Shown: piece after piece, positions 1 to 7,782 of the stretch
Numbering within the stretch: position 1 is the first letter of the stretch
Layout: the number at the start of each line of letters is the position of its first letter
Assembly (NCBI GenBank): GCA_030377965.1
Contig: JAUCGE010000004.1
Span: forward strand, 1 to 64,000
Reading direction: 5' to 3'
Length of the DNA stretch: 64,000 nucleotides
Source of the DNA: Desulfobacterales bacterium HSG16
Lineage (GTDB): Bacteria > Desulfobacterota > Desulfobacteria > Desulfobacterales > HSG16
Notes under the pieces: model-generated
The model's database searches: none
What the model was told of the DNA's origin: nothing
The model's input: only the letters and a program-made list of their open reading frames with translations
Made by a program: the position numbers and the translations under genes

Positions 1-68
1 TGATTTTTCATGATCTGCCATTCTTCAGCGTCGAGTTTGCCGGGTTTTTTTAAAATATCGGAATTAAT
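1..68 (-). pseudogene. HD-GYP domain fragment, 5'-truncated, runs off the left edge
   Basis: Read on the minus strand, this stretch encodes about 22 residues, including DILKKPGKLDAEEWQIMKN. This resembles the segment of HD-GYP cyclic-di-GMP phosphodiesterase domains that follows the HDIGK motif (consensus like ILxKPGKLxxEEWxIMKxH). The frame is closed on its 5' side by a TGA at 69-71 with no ATG between, so the expected upstream HD motif is missing. I infer a decayed 5'-truncated copy. The rest lies outside the window, and the family call rests on under 20 residues. Confidence 0.4.
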
Positions 69-216
69 TCATTTTTTTATGTAATTTATAAGGATTACAA
101 TAAGTATCTGATGTTTTAATAATTGGATATATTATTTCTTTGAAATTCCCATAGGAATACTTATTCATCTGCCCAATATGTGGAATAGAAAGATATGACC
201 GCAGGAAATCATAAAA

Positions 217-250
217 CAAAAACCCGGCTTCTTGATAAAGCCGGGTTTTG
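217..250 (-). terminator. Rho-independent terminator of the Fo operon
   Basis: An inverted repeat (AAAACCCGGCTT / AAGCCGGGTTTT, loop about 7 nt) lies about 40 bp past the atpF stop on the minus strand and is followed by a T-rich run in that direction. It marks the end of the atp operon, so no F1 gene is co-transcribed downstream. Positions 71-216 hold nothing I recognise. Confidence 0.75.
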
Positions 251-288
251 TTGTCTGGAAAACTTTTTTTAATTTTGAAGTTTTTTTC

Positions 289-870
289 TTAAACAGACTC
301 AGAAAGATATCGATCAAGCAAACGCTGATTATCTTCTTCCGTAACCAGTTCAGGAAGTTTTTTCTGTGCCTGTTCGATGGCTGCATCCACCATTTCCATC
401 TTGAAAGATTCCTTGCTTTGAACGATATAATTGTCGATTTTCTTTTTTGATGTTTCCATCATTGCAAGGCTTTGTTCCTTCGCTTCTTCGATAATGGACT
501 GGCGTTTTTTCTCACCCTCATTGATTATCCGATCTTTTATTTTTTCCAGTCGGATATCACATTGGGCCAAAGCTTCTTTCGCATTTCCCACCTCGGCTAA
601 AGCTTTTTGCTTTTCTATTTCCAGTTCCTTGATTTCGCCTGCAACATCTTCCTGCTGGTTCTGCAGGAAAGTGTTCAGCAATGGCCTGACATATTTAAAC
701 AGAAGTGCTGCCAGGATGAGAAAATTGATCCAGAGCATAACGCCATCATATGTCTGTCTCCAGCCGCCTGATTCTTCAGATGCCCATGCTGTCTGAGCAA
801 AGAATGTCAAGACTCCTGCTATAAGGCAGCACCGGAAGATAAAGATAGGGGTAAACAACTTGCCTTTCAT
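289..870 (-). CDS. atpF: F-type ATP synthase subunit b (with N-terminal leader)
   Basis: 193 residues. This is the peripheral stalk subunit that anchors F1 (via delta) to subunit a. Residues 1-30 form a hydrophobic, signal-like leader ending near AWA-SEE. A second hydrophobic segment follows at about 43-60 (the Fo membrane anchor), then a long charged, Ala/Glu/Lys-rich coiled coil to about 180. An N-terminal leader on b is common in deltaproteobacterial ATP synthases. It is the last gene of the Fo operon, 3 bp after atpF'. atpH and the F1 genes do not follow, so they must lie elsewhere in the genome. Confidence 0.9.
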   Translation of the reverse strand: MKGKLFTPIFIFRCCLIAGVLTFFAQTAWASEESGGWRQTYDGVMLWINFLILAALLFKYVRPLLNTFLQNQQEDVAGEIKELEIEKQKALAEVGNAKEALAQCDIRLEKIKDRIINEGEKKRQSIIEEAKEQSLAMMETSKKKIDNYIVQSKESFKMEMVDAAIEQAQKKLPELVTEEDNQRLLDRYLSESV

Positions 871-873
871 GGG

Positions 874-1323
874 TTAAAGCCTCCGGTCCAGTATTCTTTC
901 CATGATGGTTGCAGCCAGAGTTTCTGATTCTGTTTGAATATATTTTCTGGCCTCAGTTACCTGAATATCGACCTCTTGTTCGGTTTGTTTTCGTAATTTG
1001 CTGATCTCTCTGACCACGTTTTCAAATATCTCGGATGCTTTCTGTCCGCCTGTATCTTCGGCTTCTGCAGCTATTTCAAAGGCTTCTTTGCGAACAGCTT
1101 GTTCTTTTTCCCGAATTTGTTCAGAAATTTTATTTATCCGTTTTCCAGCATCCGTGATTTCTTCTTTAACCGTTTCGATAAAAATCGCCCGTTCCGCCAT
1201 CGTGCCGTTCAGAGGGCGGATCATGATTTTATTGATCAGAAACAAAAATATCAGAAACGATATCAGTTGAATGATCAGGGTTTCATTGATCGAAATCAGG
1301 GCAATATTGCTGACAATCTCCAT
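874..1323 (-). CDS. atpF': F-type ATP synthase subunit b' (second b-type stalk subunit)
   Basis: 149 residues. It has one N-terminal membrane helix (about residues 14-34, ending in NKIMIRPLNG) and then a Glu/Lys-rich coiled coil, the layout of b' subunits that pair with b to make a heterodimeric peripheral stalk. The start is supported by an AAGGAGAG Shine-Dalgarno just upstream of ATG 1323. It lies between atpE and atpF in the Fo operon. A b/b' pair is usual in Desulfobacterota, cyanobacteria and alphaproteobacteria. Confidence 0.88.
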   Translation of the reverse strand: MEIVSNIALISINETLIIQLISFLIFLFLINKIMIRPLNGTMAERAIFIETVKEEITDAGKRINKISEQIREKEQAVRKEAFEIAAEAEDTGGQKASEIFENVVREISKLRKQTEQEVDIQVTEARKYIQTESETLAATIMERILDRRL

Positions 1324-1346
1324 TGGCCACTCTCCTTGACGGAAGG

Positions 1347-1595
1347 TTAGACAACGAACAGCAGCAGCAGGGCAATCACCAGGGAATAAATCCCGGTTGA
1401 CTCACTGACCGCCTGGCCTACCAGCATGGTTCTTGTCAACAGGCCGGCTTCCTTTGGATTTTTTCCGATAGCTTCACATGCTTTTGCAGCAGCCATGCCT
1501 TCACCGACTCCAGGTCCGATAGCTCCAAGGCCCATTGCAAGACCAGCTCCCAAAAATGCCGCAGCTTTTATTATATCTGCACCTTCAATTGCCAT
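1347..1595 (-). CDS. atpE: F-type ATP synthase subunit c (single hairpin, two-carboxylate Na+-type)
   Basis: 82 residues, one helical hairpin. Helix 1 carries the Gly-rich packing motif [10 protein letters not shown] and helix 2 carries [15 protein letters not shown]. Counting from Met1, the ion-site positions are E32, V63, E65, S66, T67 and Y70. In the Na+-binding Ilyobacter c ring the corresponding set is Q32, V63, E65, S66, T67, Y70. Glu at position 32 gives the two-carboxylate variant described for Fusobacterium nucleatum. Na+ coupling is therefore likely, but inferred. It follows a four-hairpin c gene by about 70 bp in the same operon, so two different c proteins can be made. Confidence 0.93.
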   Translation of the reverse strand: MAIEGADIIKAAAFLGAGLAMGLGAIGPGVGEGMAAAKACEAIGKNPKEAGLLTRTMLVGQAVSESTGIYSLVIALLLLFVV

Positions 1596-1665
1596 GATTT
1601 CCTCCTGAAACCTTTTATGGGTTAAGACTAAAACCTTTATGATAATTTATGATAAAAATTAATAA

Positions 1666-2640
1666 TCAGACTACGAACACCAGAACGAGTGCAATTACCA
1701 GAGAATAGATAGCCGTGGATTCAGCAACTGCCATACCCACCAGCATGAGCCTGACAATCTCGCCCGTATGTTTTTCGTTTCGTGCCACCCATGCTACACC
1801 TCCGCTGGATGCCACGCCTTCACCGATACCAGGGCCGATAGCCCCGAATCCGATACAGAGTCCTGATGCAAGAAGGGCCATTGCCGGAGCGAGGGCCGAG
1901 CTTGCTGCATATGATTTGAAAATAAGTATAAAACTGACCAGCAGGCCAAGTATTGCAGGTGTCTGTGTAATAGCCTGCCCTAAAAGCATGATATTGGTAA
2001 TTGTTGTGGTCGCGGCAGGCTGCCTTGCAATACCGTCGCAGCTCTGTTTGGCCACTATGCCGCCTCCAATGCCTGAGCCTATGGCTGACAGGCCTGATGC
2101 GAATCCTGCGCCCAGAACAGCAGCCCATGTGGGAGAAATCGGGCGGGCTGAAAAATCAGTGAACAGCAATATAAAAGATACCACCAGAGCGAAAATGGAA
2201 GGAGTCTGGCATACCGCTGAACCAATGAGCATGTTTGTGGTCAGCTTGTTGCTTACAGCAGGTTGTCTGACCATGCCGATACAGGCAGAGCCTGCTGGAA
2301 ACCCAGCGCCGATTCCTGCACCGATAGCGCCAATTCCCATGGAAAGTCCTGCTCCGAACACGGCTGGTATCATTACAGGAGTTGTGGCTGGAAAATTTGT
2401 GAACAGAAGAATCATGGCCACCACCAGAGCGAAAATGGAAGCAGATTCTGCAATTGCCTGACCCACCAGCATTGATTTGATAACATCGCCGGCTGCATTT
2501 CCGTTTCTGGAAATGGCCGAACTGGCCTGCGCTGCGGTATATCCTTCACCGATAGCTGCTCCGACGGCTCCGAAACCCATTGCGATTCCGCCGCCGATGT
2601 AGGCCGCTACATTCACCCATGTCTGAATATCAAGTCCCAT
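1666..2640 (-). CDS. atpE: Fused four-hairpin ATP synthase subunit c
   Basis: 324 residues, four tandem c-subunit hairpins (eight membrane helices) with a repeat of about 81 residues. The helix-2 ion-site residue is E65 in hairpin 1, Q145 in hairpin 2, Q226 in hairpin 3 and E307 in hairpin 4. The helix-1 partner is E32, A112, G193 and E274. Hairpins 1 and 4 are therefore two-carboxylate sites; hairpin 4 also keeps V305, S308, T309 and Y312. Hairpins 2 and 3 have lost both carboxylates and read QTP. The Gly-x-Gly packing motifs persist in all four, so the protein looks maintained rather than decaying. The reading frame is intact. It sits 3 bp after atpB and before the normal atpE. Duplicated c subunits with fewer sites are known in V-type rings and in Acetobacterium woodii. 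Confidence 0.9.
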   Translation of the reverse strand: MGLDIQTWVNVAAYIGGGIAMGFGAVGAAIGEGYTAAQASSAISRNGNAAGDVIKSMLVGQAIAESASIFALVVAMILLFTNFPATTPVMIPAVFGAGLSMGIGAIGAGIGAGFPAGSACIGMVRQPAVSNKLTTNMLIGSAVCQTPSIFALVVSFILLFTDFSARPISPTWAAVLGAGFASGLSAIGSGIGGGIVAKQSCDGIARQPAATTTITNIMLLGQAITQTPAILGLLVSFILIFKSYAASSALAPAMALLASGLCIGFGAIGPGIGEGVASSGGVAWVARNEKHTGEIVRLMLVGMAVAESTAIYSLVIALVLVFVV

Positions 2641-2643
2641 AAT

Positions 2644-3318
2644 TTACTTTACCTGCACTGAAATATACACAAGGGTTAGCATCGTGAAAACAAACGCCTG
2701 TATGGCGCCGATAAAGATTACGAAAAACGCGTTTAAAAAAGGTGGCAGAAGAACGCTGAACGTCAGATAGGATACCACCAGAATAATGATGGAACCGCCC
2801 ATTATATTGCCGAAAAGACGGAAGGAGATGGAAACAACTTTTGCCAGTTCCCCGATTATGTTCAAGGGAGCCATGAAAAATATCGGCTCGCAGTATTCCA
2901 TCAGATAAGCCTTGATTCCTTTGGCTCTGATCCCTGAGTAATGTGCTATCACAAAACCCAGCAGGCCGAGGCTTAATGGAGTGTTCAAATCTTTGGTAGG
3001 CTCGTGCATATGGGGAAACATGCCGATCCAGTTACAACAGACTAAAAACATGAACAATGCACATATTAAAGGCGCATATTTCGGGGCTGTTTTCTTGTCA
3101 AGAGCATCTTCTGTCAATTGATAAATCTGGCTGACTATGAGTTCACCGAGGATTTGAATCGGGCCAGGCATCAGTTTCTGTTTCCTTGCAGCCAGGAAAC
3201 CGAACAGAAGAAGGATTGCGATGACTATCCAGGTCATGAGGATAGCATCCAGATTGAAGGTCATTTTGTAATCCCCGAAGGGAACGATCAGTTGCCAGAC
3301 TTTTCCTAACTCATTCAT
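2644..3318 (-). CDS. atpB: F-type ATP synthase subunit a
   Basis: 224 residues, polytopic membrane protein forming the ion half-channels against the c ring. The essential stator arginine is R167 in ISFRLFGNIMGG, and helix 5-6 architecture is visible to the C-terminus (SVQVK). The PGPIQILGE and NWIGMFP segments are typical of the family. It is on the short side (E. coli a has 271 residues) but normal for the Desulfobacterota type. It lies 3 bp upstream of the fused c gene and just after atpI, the usual Fo order. Confidence 0.95.
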   Translation of the reverse strand: MNELGKVWQLIVPFGDYKMTFNLDAILMTWIVIAILLLFGFLAARKQKLMPGPIQILGELIVSQIYQLTEDALDKKTAPKYAPLICALFMFLVCCNWIGMFPHMHEPTKDLNTPLSLGLLGFVIAHYSGIRAKGIKAYLMEYCEPIFFMAPLNIIGELAKVVSISFRLFGNIMGGSIIILVVSYLTFSVLLPPFLNAFFVIFIGAIQAFVFTMLTLVYISVQVK

Positions 3319-3324
3319 AAGATG

Positions 3325-3723
3325 TTATTCCTCTATTTGTTTGTTTCGGATAGAGAATATATATTGACAGATATGATCGGCAAGAATCATGCCCTGGACT
3401 GAAAAAATACCAATAATTGCGGCAAAAAGATTAAATTGTTCGAATCGGATGGAAACTGCCAGGGGTATGGCTAAAAGCGTGTATCTGAATAATATGGAAC
3501 CCAGAGCTTTGGCAGAAGCCATTCTTCGTGAATGGTCGAGCCTGTACGGCAGGCTTTCTCCCATGAGTATGAAATTGATTATGCTGAAGATGGAACCTAA
3601 AAGCAGACCTTTGGCAATAGGTTTTTGATCGATAACAATGAAAAAGCAGGCTGCCATAATAGCTCCTGTGATGGCCAGTGAGCTATAGCGTTTTTCAGTT
3701 TGTCTAATGATTGTGGTTGTCAT
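3325..3723 (-). CDS. atpI: ATP synthase subunit I-like membrane protein (AtpI/AtpR)
   Basis: 132 residues starting MTTTIIRQTEKR, with four hydrophobic segments, matching the small Fo assembly proteins AtpI/AtpR that assist c-ring assembly. A longer open frame reaches 4083 but would run through the whole of atpZ in another frame. The ATG at 3723 gives a normal-sized protein that overlaps atpZ by only 20 bp, so I chose it. The charged residues R60 and R64 after helix 2 resemble the AtpR/AtpI type, but the family assignment is from topology and operon position rather than a strong motif. Confidence 0.75.
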   Translation of the reverse strand: MTTTIIRQTEKRYSSLAITGAIMAACFFIVIDQKPIAKGLLLGSIFSIINFILMGESLPYRLDHSRRMASAKALGSILFRYTLLAIPLAVSIRFEQFNLFAAIIGIFSVQGMILADHICQYIFSIRNKQIEE

Positions 3724-3973
3724 TGTCGGTGCTGTCTTCTTTCTTTTCGATTTCGGTGATTTCGAGAATCTGGCGGTAGACCACGTTTCCGCCCCCTGCA
3801 ATACCCAAAATGATAAAAAGGGTAATAAAGACCCCCCTGGTCCCGAACCATTTGTCCAGATTCCACCCCACGTAAAGGCAGAAAAGGATGCAGCCTGCCA
3901 TTGTAAGCCCCAGCTGCATGACAACTTGAAGATTTTCTGCCCAGTCCCGATTTTTTTTGTAGTCAAATCCCAT
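3704..3973 (-). CDS. atpZ: AtpZ/AtpQ-like Fo accessory protein
   Basis: 89 residues, two membrane helices (about 17-37 and 48-68) separated by a short loop GWNLDKWFGTRG, with an acidic/His tail (KKEDSTDNDNHNH). This is the pattern of AtpZ/AtpQ-family proteins encoded first in Fo operons and proposed to act in c-ring assembly or Mg2+/Ca2+ handling. It is the first gene of the operon, read from a predicted promoter near 4100. No strong Shine-Dalgarno precedes the ATG. Confidence 0.8.
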   Translation of the reverse strand: MGFDYKKNRDWAENLQVVMQLGLTMAGCILFCLYVGWNLDKWFGTRGVFITLFIILGIAGGGNVVYRQILEITEIEKKEDSTDNDNHNH

Positions 3974-4073
3974 GGGACCAATTCCACAATTTCAGCATTC
4001 AGCAGGAACGATATTTTGAAATAGATCGAAACCAGCCGATTTAAAAAAACAGTTACAACAAAAAAGAAGGTGT

Positions 4074-4103
4074 TAGGTAGCAAATGGAAACCATATCTGT
4101 CAA
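4074..4103 (-). promoter_or_regulatory. Candidate sigma-70 promoter of the Fo operon
   Basis: On the minus strand a perfect TTGACA (4098-4103) is followed after 18 bp by TACCTA (4074-4079), about 100 bp upstream of the atpZ start. It lies in the roughly 250-bp divergent gap between atpZ and the DHH gene. The -35 box is convincing, the -10 box less so. Confidence 0.4.
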
Positions 4104-4224
4104 GGATATATTGTCTGGATGAAAAAATCTGTTGAAAAATCCCCCTGAAAAATGTTTGTATGGATCTTGAGACATTTTTTTACAAAATCTGAAAATTTGA
4201 TTTGGTTGAGGATTTAATGAATTT

Positions 4225-5259
4225 ATGAAACGTTCTGCATCAGAAAATTTGCGCCGATTTTACGCCCGGTTTTCAGGCAATGACCGAGTGCTTGTCACCA
4301 TAGATGCCGATCCTGATGCCATTGCCAGTGCAATGGCCGTCAAACGGCTGTTATGGCGTAAGGTTGCATGTGTCACCATTTCAAATATCAATGTCATAAA
4401 AAGGCCGGACAATATAGCTATGCTCAGGCTTCTGGGTATCAGTCTCATTCATATAGATGATGTCGATCTCAGCGAATATAACCGGTTTGCAATGGTCGAT
4501 TCCCAGCCTGATCATAATCCGGCCTTTCCTGCAGCCGAACCTGATATTATTATAGATCACCATCCTGATACCAGTGCCAAAGCGGCTTTTGCTGATATCA
4601 GACCCGAATACGGGGCCAATGCATCCATCATGACAGAATATTTAAAGGCCGCAAAAATAAAACCCTCCACCAAACTTGCATCCGGCCTGTTTCATGCAAT
4701 CAAGACAGATACGAGCAATTTTGCAAGAAAAACATCAATGGAAGATGTCAAAGCTTTCCAGTTTTTATTTCAATATGCTAATCCACACCTGGTCAGAAAG
4801 ATCGAATATGCTGATCTCAGGCTCGATTTTTTAAGATATTTCAAAAATGCTCTCAATGATATGCGTATTCGAAAAGGGCGTGTATTCGTACATCTGGGCA
4901 ATGTTGTCAATCCAGATGTCTGTGTTTTAATAGCCGATTTTTTCATGAGGGTCAATCCGGTCAGCTGGAGTATCGTTTCCGGTCTGTATGAGGAAAAACT
5001 GGTGATTGTCTTCAGAAATGACGGGGTACGCAAGAACGCAGGAAATGTGGCAAAACGAAGTTTTGGCCTTCTGGGTTCGGCTGGTGGCCACAAGAGCATG
5101 GCCAGGGCAGAAATTATGACTGACAAATTGCAGGCGGAAGTTGACGCTGAAGATGACCGGCAATTGTCAGGCTGGATAATAGATCGGGTCGAAACCTTCT
5201 ATGGCCAGACAAAAAATGATAAAAACCGGAAACAACATGAGGAACCCTCTTTATCATGA
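4225..5259 (+). CDS. DHH family phosphoesterase (NrnA/bifunctional oligoribonuclease-like)
   Basis: 344 residues. An N-terminal DHH domain shows VTIDADPDAIASA near residue 25, AMVDSQPDH near 90 and the signature IIIDHHPD near 110. The C-terminus has a DHHA1-type motif GSAGGHKSMARAE near 285-300. Such proteins are Mn2+-dependent phosphoesterases acting on short oligonucleotides, pAp or cyclic dinucleotides. The exact substrate cannot be told from sequence. The 3' end overlaps the start of the following MBL gene by 4 bp (ATGA), so the two are probably translated together. Confidence 0.85.
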   Translation: MKRSASENLRRFYARFSGNDRVLVTIDADPDAIASAMAVKRLLWRKVACVTISNINVIKRPDNIAMLRLLGISLIHIDDVDLSEYNRFAMVDSQPDHNPAFPAAEPDIIIDHHPDTSAKAAFADIRPEYGANASIMTEYLKAAKIKPSTKLASGLFHAIKTDTSNFARKTSMEDVKAFQFLFQYANPHLVRKIEYADLRLDFLRYFKNALNDMRIRKGRVFVHLGNVVNPDVCVLIADFFMRVNPVSWSIVSGLYEEKLVIVFRNDGVRKNAGNVAKRSFGLLGSAGGHKSMARAEIMTDKLQAEVDAEDDRQLSGWIIDRVETFYGQTKNDKNRKQHEEPSLS

Positions 5260-6023
5260 TTATCACGATTCTTGGTTCAGGCACATGTGTGCCGTCTTTG
5301 AAAAGAAGCTCCTGCGCTGTTCTGGTTCAATGCGACAGGCACAACCTGCTTTTTGACTGCGGTTCAGGTACTATAAGAAGGCTTTTGGAATGTGAAATCG
5401 AAATTTTTGACATATCTCATATTTTTTTAAGCCATTTTCATCCTGACCACAGCGGAGAGCTGCCTGCATTTTTATTTGCCAATAAATACCCGGATAAGCA
5501 AAGGCGCAGGATACCGCTAAATCTTGTTGGCGGAAAAGGACTGAACCGTTTTTATAAAGGGCTTTTAAATACCTGGGGAAAATGGATAGAGCTTCCCTTT
5601 GAAAAATTTACTATGATCGAGTTGGACAATACAGGCAAAGATTCTTATGATTTTAATCTGTTTCGTGTTTTTACCGCTCCGGTTGCACACAATGAGGAGA
5701 GTATCGCATATCGGGTAACAGATTCAAAAGGATGTACGGTGGTCTATTCCGGTGATACGGATGAGAGCGAAAATCTTGTGAAACTTGCAGAAAATGCCGA
5801 TATTTTTATCTGCGAATCCGCTATGCCGGACGGGCATAAGATAAAAGGTCATCTCACACCTTCTGCTGCCGGGGCTATAGCACACAAAGCGAATGTAAAA
5901 AAACTCGTTCTGACCCATTTCTATCCAGAGTGTGATCAATCTGATGTGGAAACACAATGCCGGAAAACCTGGGCAGGCCCTCTTGTTCTGGCTCATGATC
6001 TGATGACTGTCGAATGTGGATAG
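5256..6023 (+). CDS. MBL-fold metallo-hydrolase, ribonuclease Z-like
   Basis: 255 residues. The metal site SHFHPDHSGELP (HxHxDH) is at about residues 59-70. Downstream metal ligands appear in VAHNEES (about 143), YSGDTDES (about 165) and LTHFYPECD (about 220). The N-terminus (ILGSGTCVPS) matches the RNase Z/arylsulfatase-type branch of the metallo-beta-lactamase fold, which cleaves phosphodiesters or small esters. Translationally coupled by ATGA to the DHH phosphoesterase, which hints at a shared nucleotide-degradation role (inference). Confidence 0.85.
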   Translation: MIITILGSGTCVPSLKRSSCAVLVQCDRHNLLFDCGSGTIRRLLECEIEIFDISHIFLSHFHPDHSGELPAFLFANKYPDKQRRRIPLNLVGGKGLNRFYKGLLNTWGKWIELPFEKFTMIELDNTGKDSYDFNLFRVFTAPVAHNEESIAYRVTDSKGCTVVYSGDTDESENLVKLAENADIFICESAMPDGHKIKGHLTPSAAGAIAHKANVKKLVLTHFYPECDQSDVETQCRKTWAGPLVLAHDLMTVECG

Positions 6024-6060
6024 AATTATCGATAACTCCAATGGCTCAAATTATTTTTGA

Positions 6061-6744
6061 ATGAAATATTATCCCATTGATCTAAACTTGAAAAATCGGC
6101 AGTGTCTGGTGGTGGGCGGCGGAAGCGTGGGAACCCGAAAAGCTGAGGTACTTATTGACTGCGGCGCTTCTGTCACCCTTGTAAGCCCCGTAACCAGCGC
6201 CGGAATCAAAAAACTTTTGAATGACAAGAAAACCACTCTTACTTTCTGGGAAAGGTCTTATTGCAGCGATGATATGGAAGGCATGTTCATGGCATTTGCT
6301 GCGACAGATAATACAAAGCTGAATAAACAGATTTATGAGGATGCGCGTAAGCGGCAGATATTATGTAATATTGCCGACCAACCTGATCTTTGTGACTTCA
6401 CTTTGCCCTCTATTGTCCGCCGTAAAGATTTGATGCTGACCATTTCTACTATGGGAAAAAGCCCTGGTCTGTCAAAAAAGTTGAGAAAAAAACTTGAGGC
6501 TCAATTCGGTTCGGAATACGGCAGGCTGCTCGACCTGGCAGGGGCTTTCAGGCGGAAAGTGATAGAGGAAAATCTTTTGAACCTCGAATGCAGGCAAAAT
6601 TTTTTTAAAGAACTTATATCCGACAGGATGATTGATATGATAAGGCGTAAGGAGATGGAAAAAATAGCAAGCCTGCTTACGGGCTATCTTGGTAATGGAC
6701 AGGACATTCGATCTATGATTGAGGAAAATTTCAAAAAAAAATAA
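6061..6744 (+). CDS. sirC: Precorrin-2 dehydrogenase / sirohydrochlorin ferrochelatase (CysG N-domain type)
   Basis: 227 residues. A Rossmann motif VVGGGSVGTRKAE lies at about 17-29, followed by LCNIADQPDLCDFTLPSI and TISTMGKSPGLSKKLRKKLE, the pattern of the CysG N-terminal domain and Met8/SirC. It oxidises precorrin-2 to sirohydrochlorin with NAD+ and may insert iron to give siroheme, the cofactor of dissimilatory sulfite reductase. There is no methyltransferase domain, so SUMT must be separate. First gene of a tetrapyrrole block with ccsA-like and hemA. Confidence 0.9.
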   Translation: MKYYPIDLNLKNRQCLVVGGGSVGTRKAEVLIDCGASVTLVSPVTSAGIKKLLNDKKTTLTFWERSYCSDDMEGMFMAFAATDNTKLNKQIYEDARKRQILCNIADQPDLCDFTLPSIVRRKDLMLTISTMGKSPGLSKKLRKKLEAQFGSEYGRLLDLAGAFRRKVIEENLLNLECRQNFFKELISDRMIDMIRRKEMEKIASLLTGYLGNGQDIRSMIEENFKKK

Positions 6745-6754
6745 AAGGGTCTAT

Positions 6755-7576
6755 ATGGAAATTCTCGCTATCATATGTGTTTTGCTGTATCTGGTTGCTA
6801 CTTCATGTTATATTTCCTTTCTTTTTTATCAAAAGGATAATCTGGAAAAAATTGGCTTTGGGGCAATGGCCCTATCTTTTGCTGTGCATACATTGTGGAT
6901 AGGCAGCCATATTTTTCAATCTGGAGTTATACCCGCATTTAATCTGGAACAGACCCTTTGTCTGGCCGGGTGGGCAACTGCCGGGGTTTTTCTGATATTT
7001 GTCCATAAATACAAGCTGAAAATCACAGGTATAATCGCAGCTCCTCTGGTGACAATTGCAGTCTTTGTTTCCGCATTGTTACCCGCAGGCCCTGTTCCTG
7101 AAAACACTCTTTTCGGAAATTTCTGGCTGATTTTTCATGTAATCGTGATACTTGCAGGAGATGCATGTCTTGCTATAGCCTGTGGGCTGGGTCTTCTTTA
7201 TATTATACAGGAAAGGGCTATAAAAACCAAAAAAAGGGGGTTTTTTTTCAACAGACTTCCAGCTCTGGATATATTGGATGCGGGAACATACGCATGTATC
7301 GCTTCCGGTTTTACCCTTTTAACCATTGGCCTTGTAACCGGTTTTGTCTATGCCCGGATACTATGGGGTCATTTCTGGAGCAACGATCCCAAAGAAATTT
7401 TGTCTGTGATCACCTGGCTTTTTTACGCTGCTCTTCTCCACGAAAGACTGGTTGCAGGCTGGCAGGGTAAGAAGACAGCTATTATGTCGGTGATCGGTTT
7501 TGTCGTTATCCTGTTCACTTTTCTTGGCGTGAACTTTTTTTTAAAAGGGCATCACGGAATTTTTACCAGTTGGTAG
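6755..7576 (+). CDS. ccsA: CcsA/HemX-like cytochrome c assembly membrane protein
   Basis: 273 residues with about eight membrane helices. A C-terminal motif region ILWGHFWSNDPKEILSVITW matches the Trp-rich heme-handling segment of the CcsA/ResC/HemX family, and conserved His residues lie in helices (SFAVHTLW, LIFHVIVILAG). The start is the ATG at 6755 behind AAAAGGG; an ATG 36 bp upstream overlaps sirC without a ribosome site. Between sirC and hemA, HemX-type proteins are thought to modulate glutamyl-tRNA reductase levels, while CcsA proper works in cytochrome c maturation. The sequence alone does not separate these. Confidence 0.8.
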   Translation: MEILAIICVLLYLVATSCYISFLFYQKDNLEKIGFGAMALSFAVHTLWIGSHIFQSGVIPAFNLEQTLCLAGWATAGVFLIFVHKYKLKITGIIAAPLVTIAVFVSALLPAGPVPENTLFGNFWLIFHVIVILAGDACLAIACGLGLLYIIQERAIKTKKRGFFFNRLPALDILDAGTYACIASGFTLLTIGLVTGFVYARILWGHFWSNDPKEILSVITWLFYAALLHERLVAGWQGKKTAIMSVIGFVVILFTFLGVNFFLKGHHGIFTSW

Positions 7577-7592
7577 AAATCCTCTAACAATC

Positions 7593-7760
7593 ATTAGGGT
7601 TGTGGATGAAATTAATTCCATAAGATTGCGCCGAATTTGGATCTGTTTTCAAGGCGCATTGATGGGTGGATACTTATTGTCTGTACCCATCAATGCAACG
7701 CAGAAAACAGATTCAAAGGCAAGCAAGGTTGTGGAAGTTATTTCATCCACAGCCCTTAAC
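7593..7760. repeat. Long imperfect palindrome (about 168 bp) in the hemA leader
   Basis: The two halves, 7593-7675 and 7680-7760, are imperfect reverse complements over almost their whole length. Outer arms are GGGTTGTGGATGAAATTAAT and its near complement ending in ATTTCATCCACAGCCC. Inner arms include GATCTGTTTTC and GCATTGATGGGT with their complements. The centre is near 7678. It holds no gene. Size and structure fit a MITE-like element or a long RNA hairpin in the hemA transcript. A copy search of the genome would separate these. Confidence 0.7.
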
Positions 7761-7782
7761 ATCGGAATTTTTGTATAAACAT

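Noticed and set aside
1715-2461. Plus-strand 248-residue frame over the fused c gene
   Set aside because: It arises from the antisense of Gly/Ala-rich repeated hairpins and has proline-rich, non-natural composition.
3724-4083. 252-residue version of AtpI beginning at 4083
   Set aside because: The extra 120 residues overlap atpZ in another frame, have no ribosome site and look unlike any AtpI. The ATG at 3723 gives a family-sized protein.
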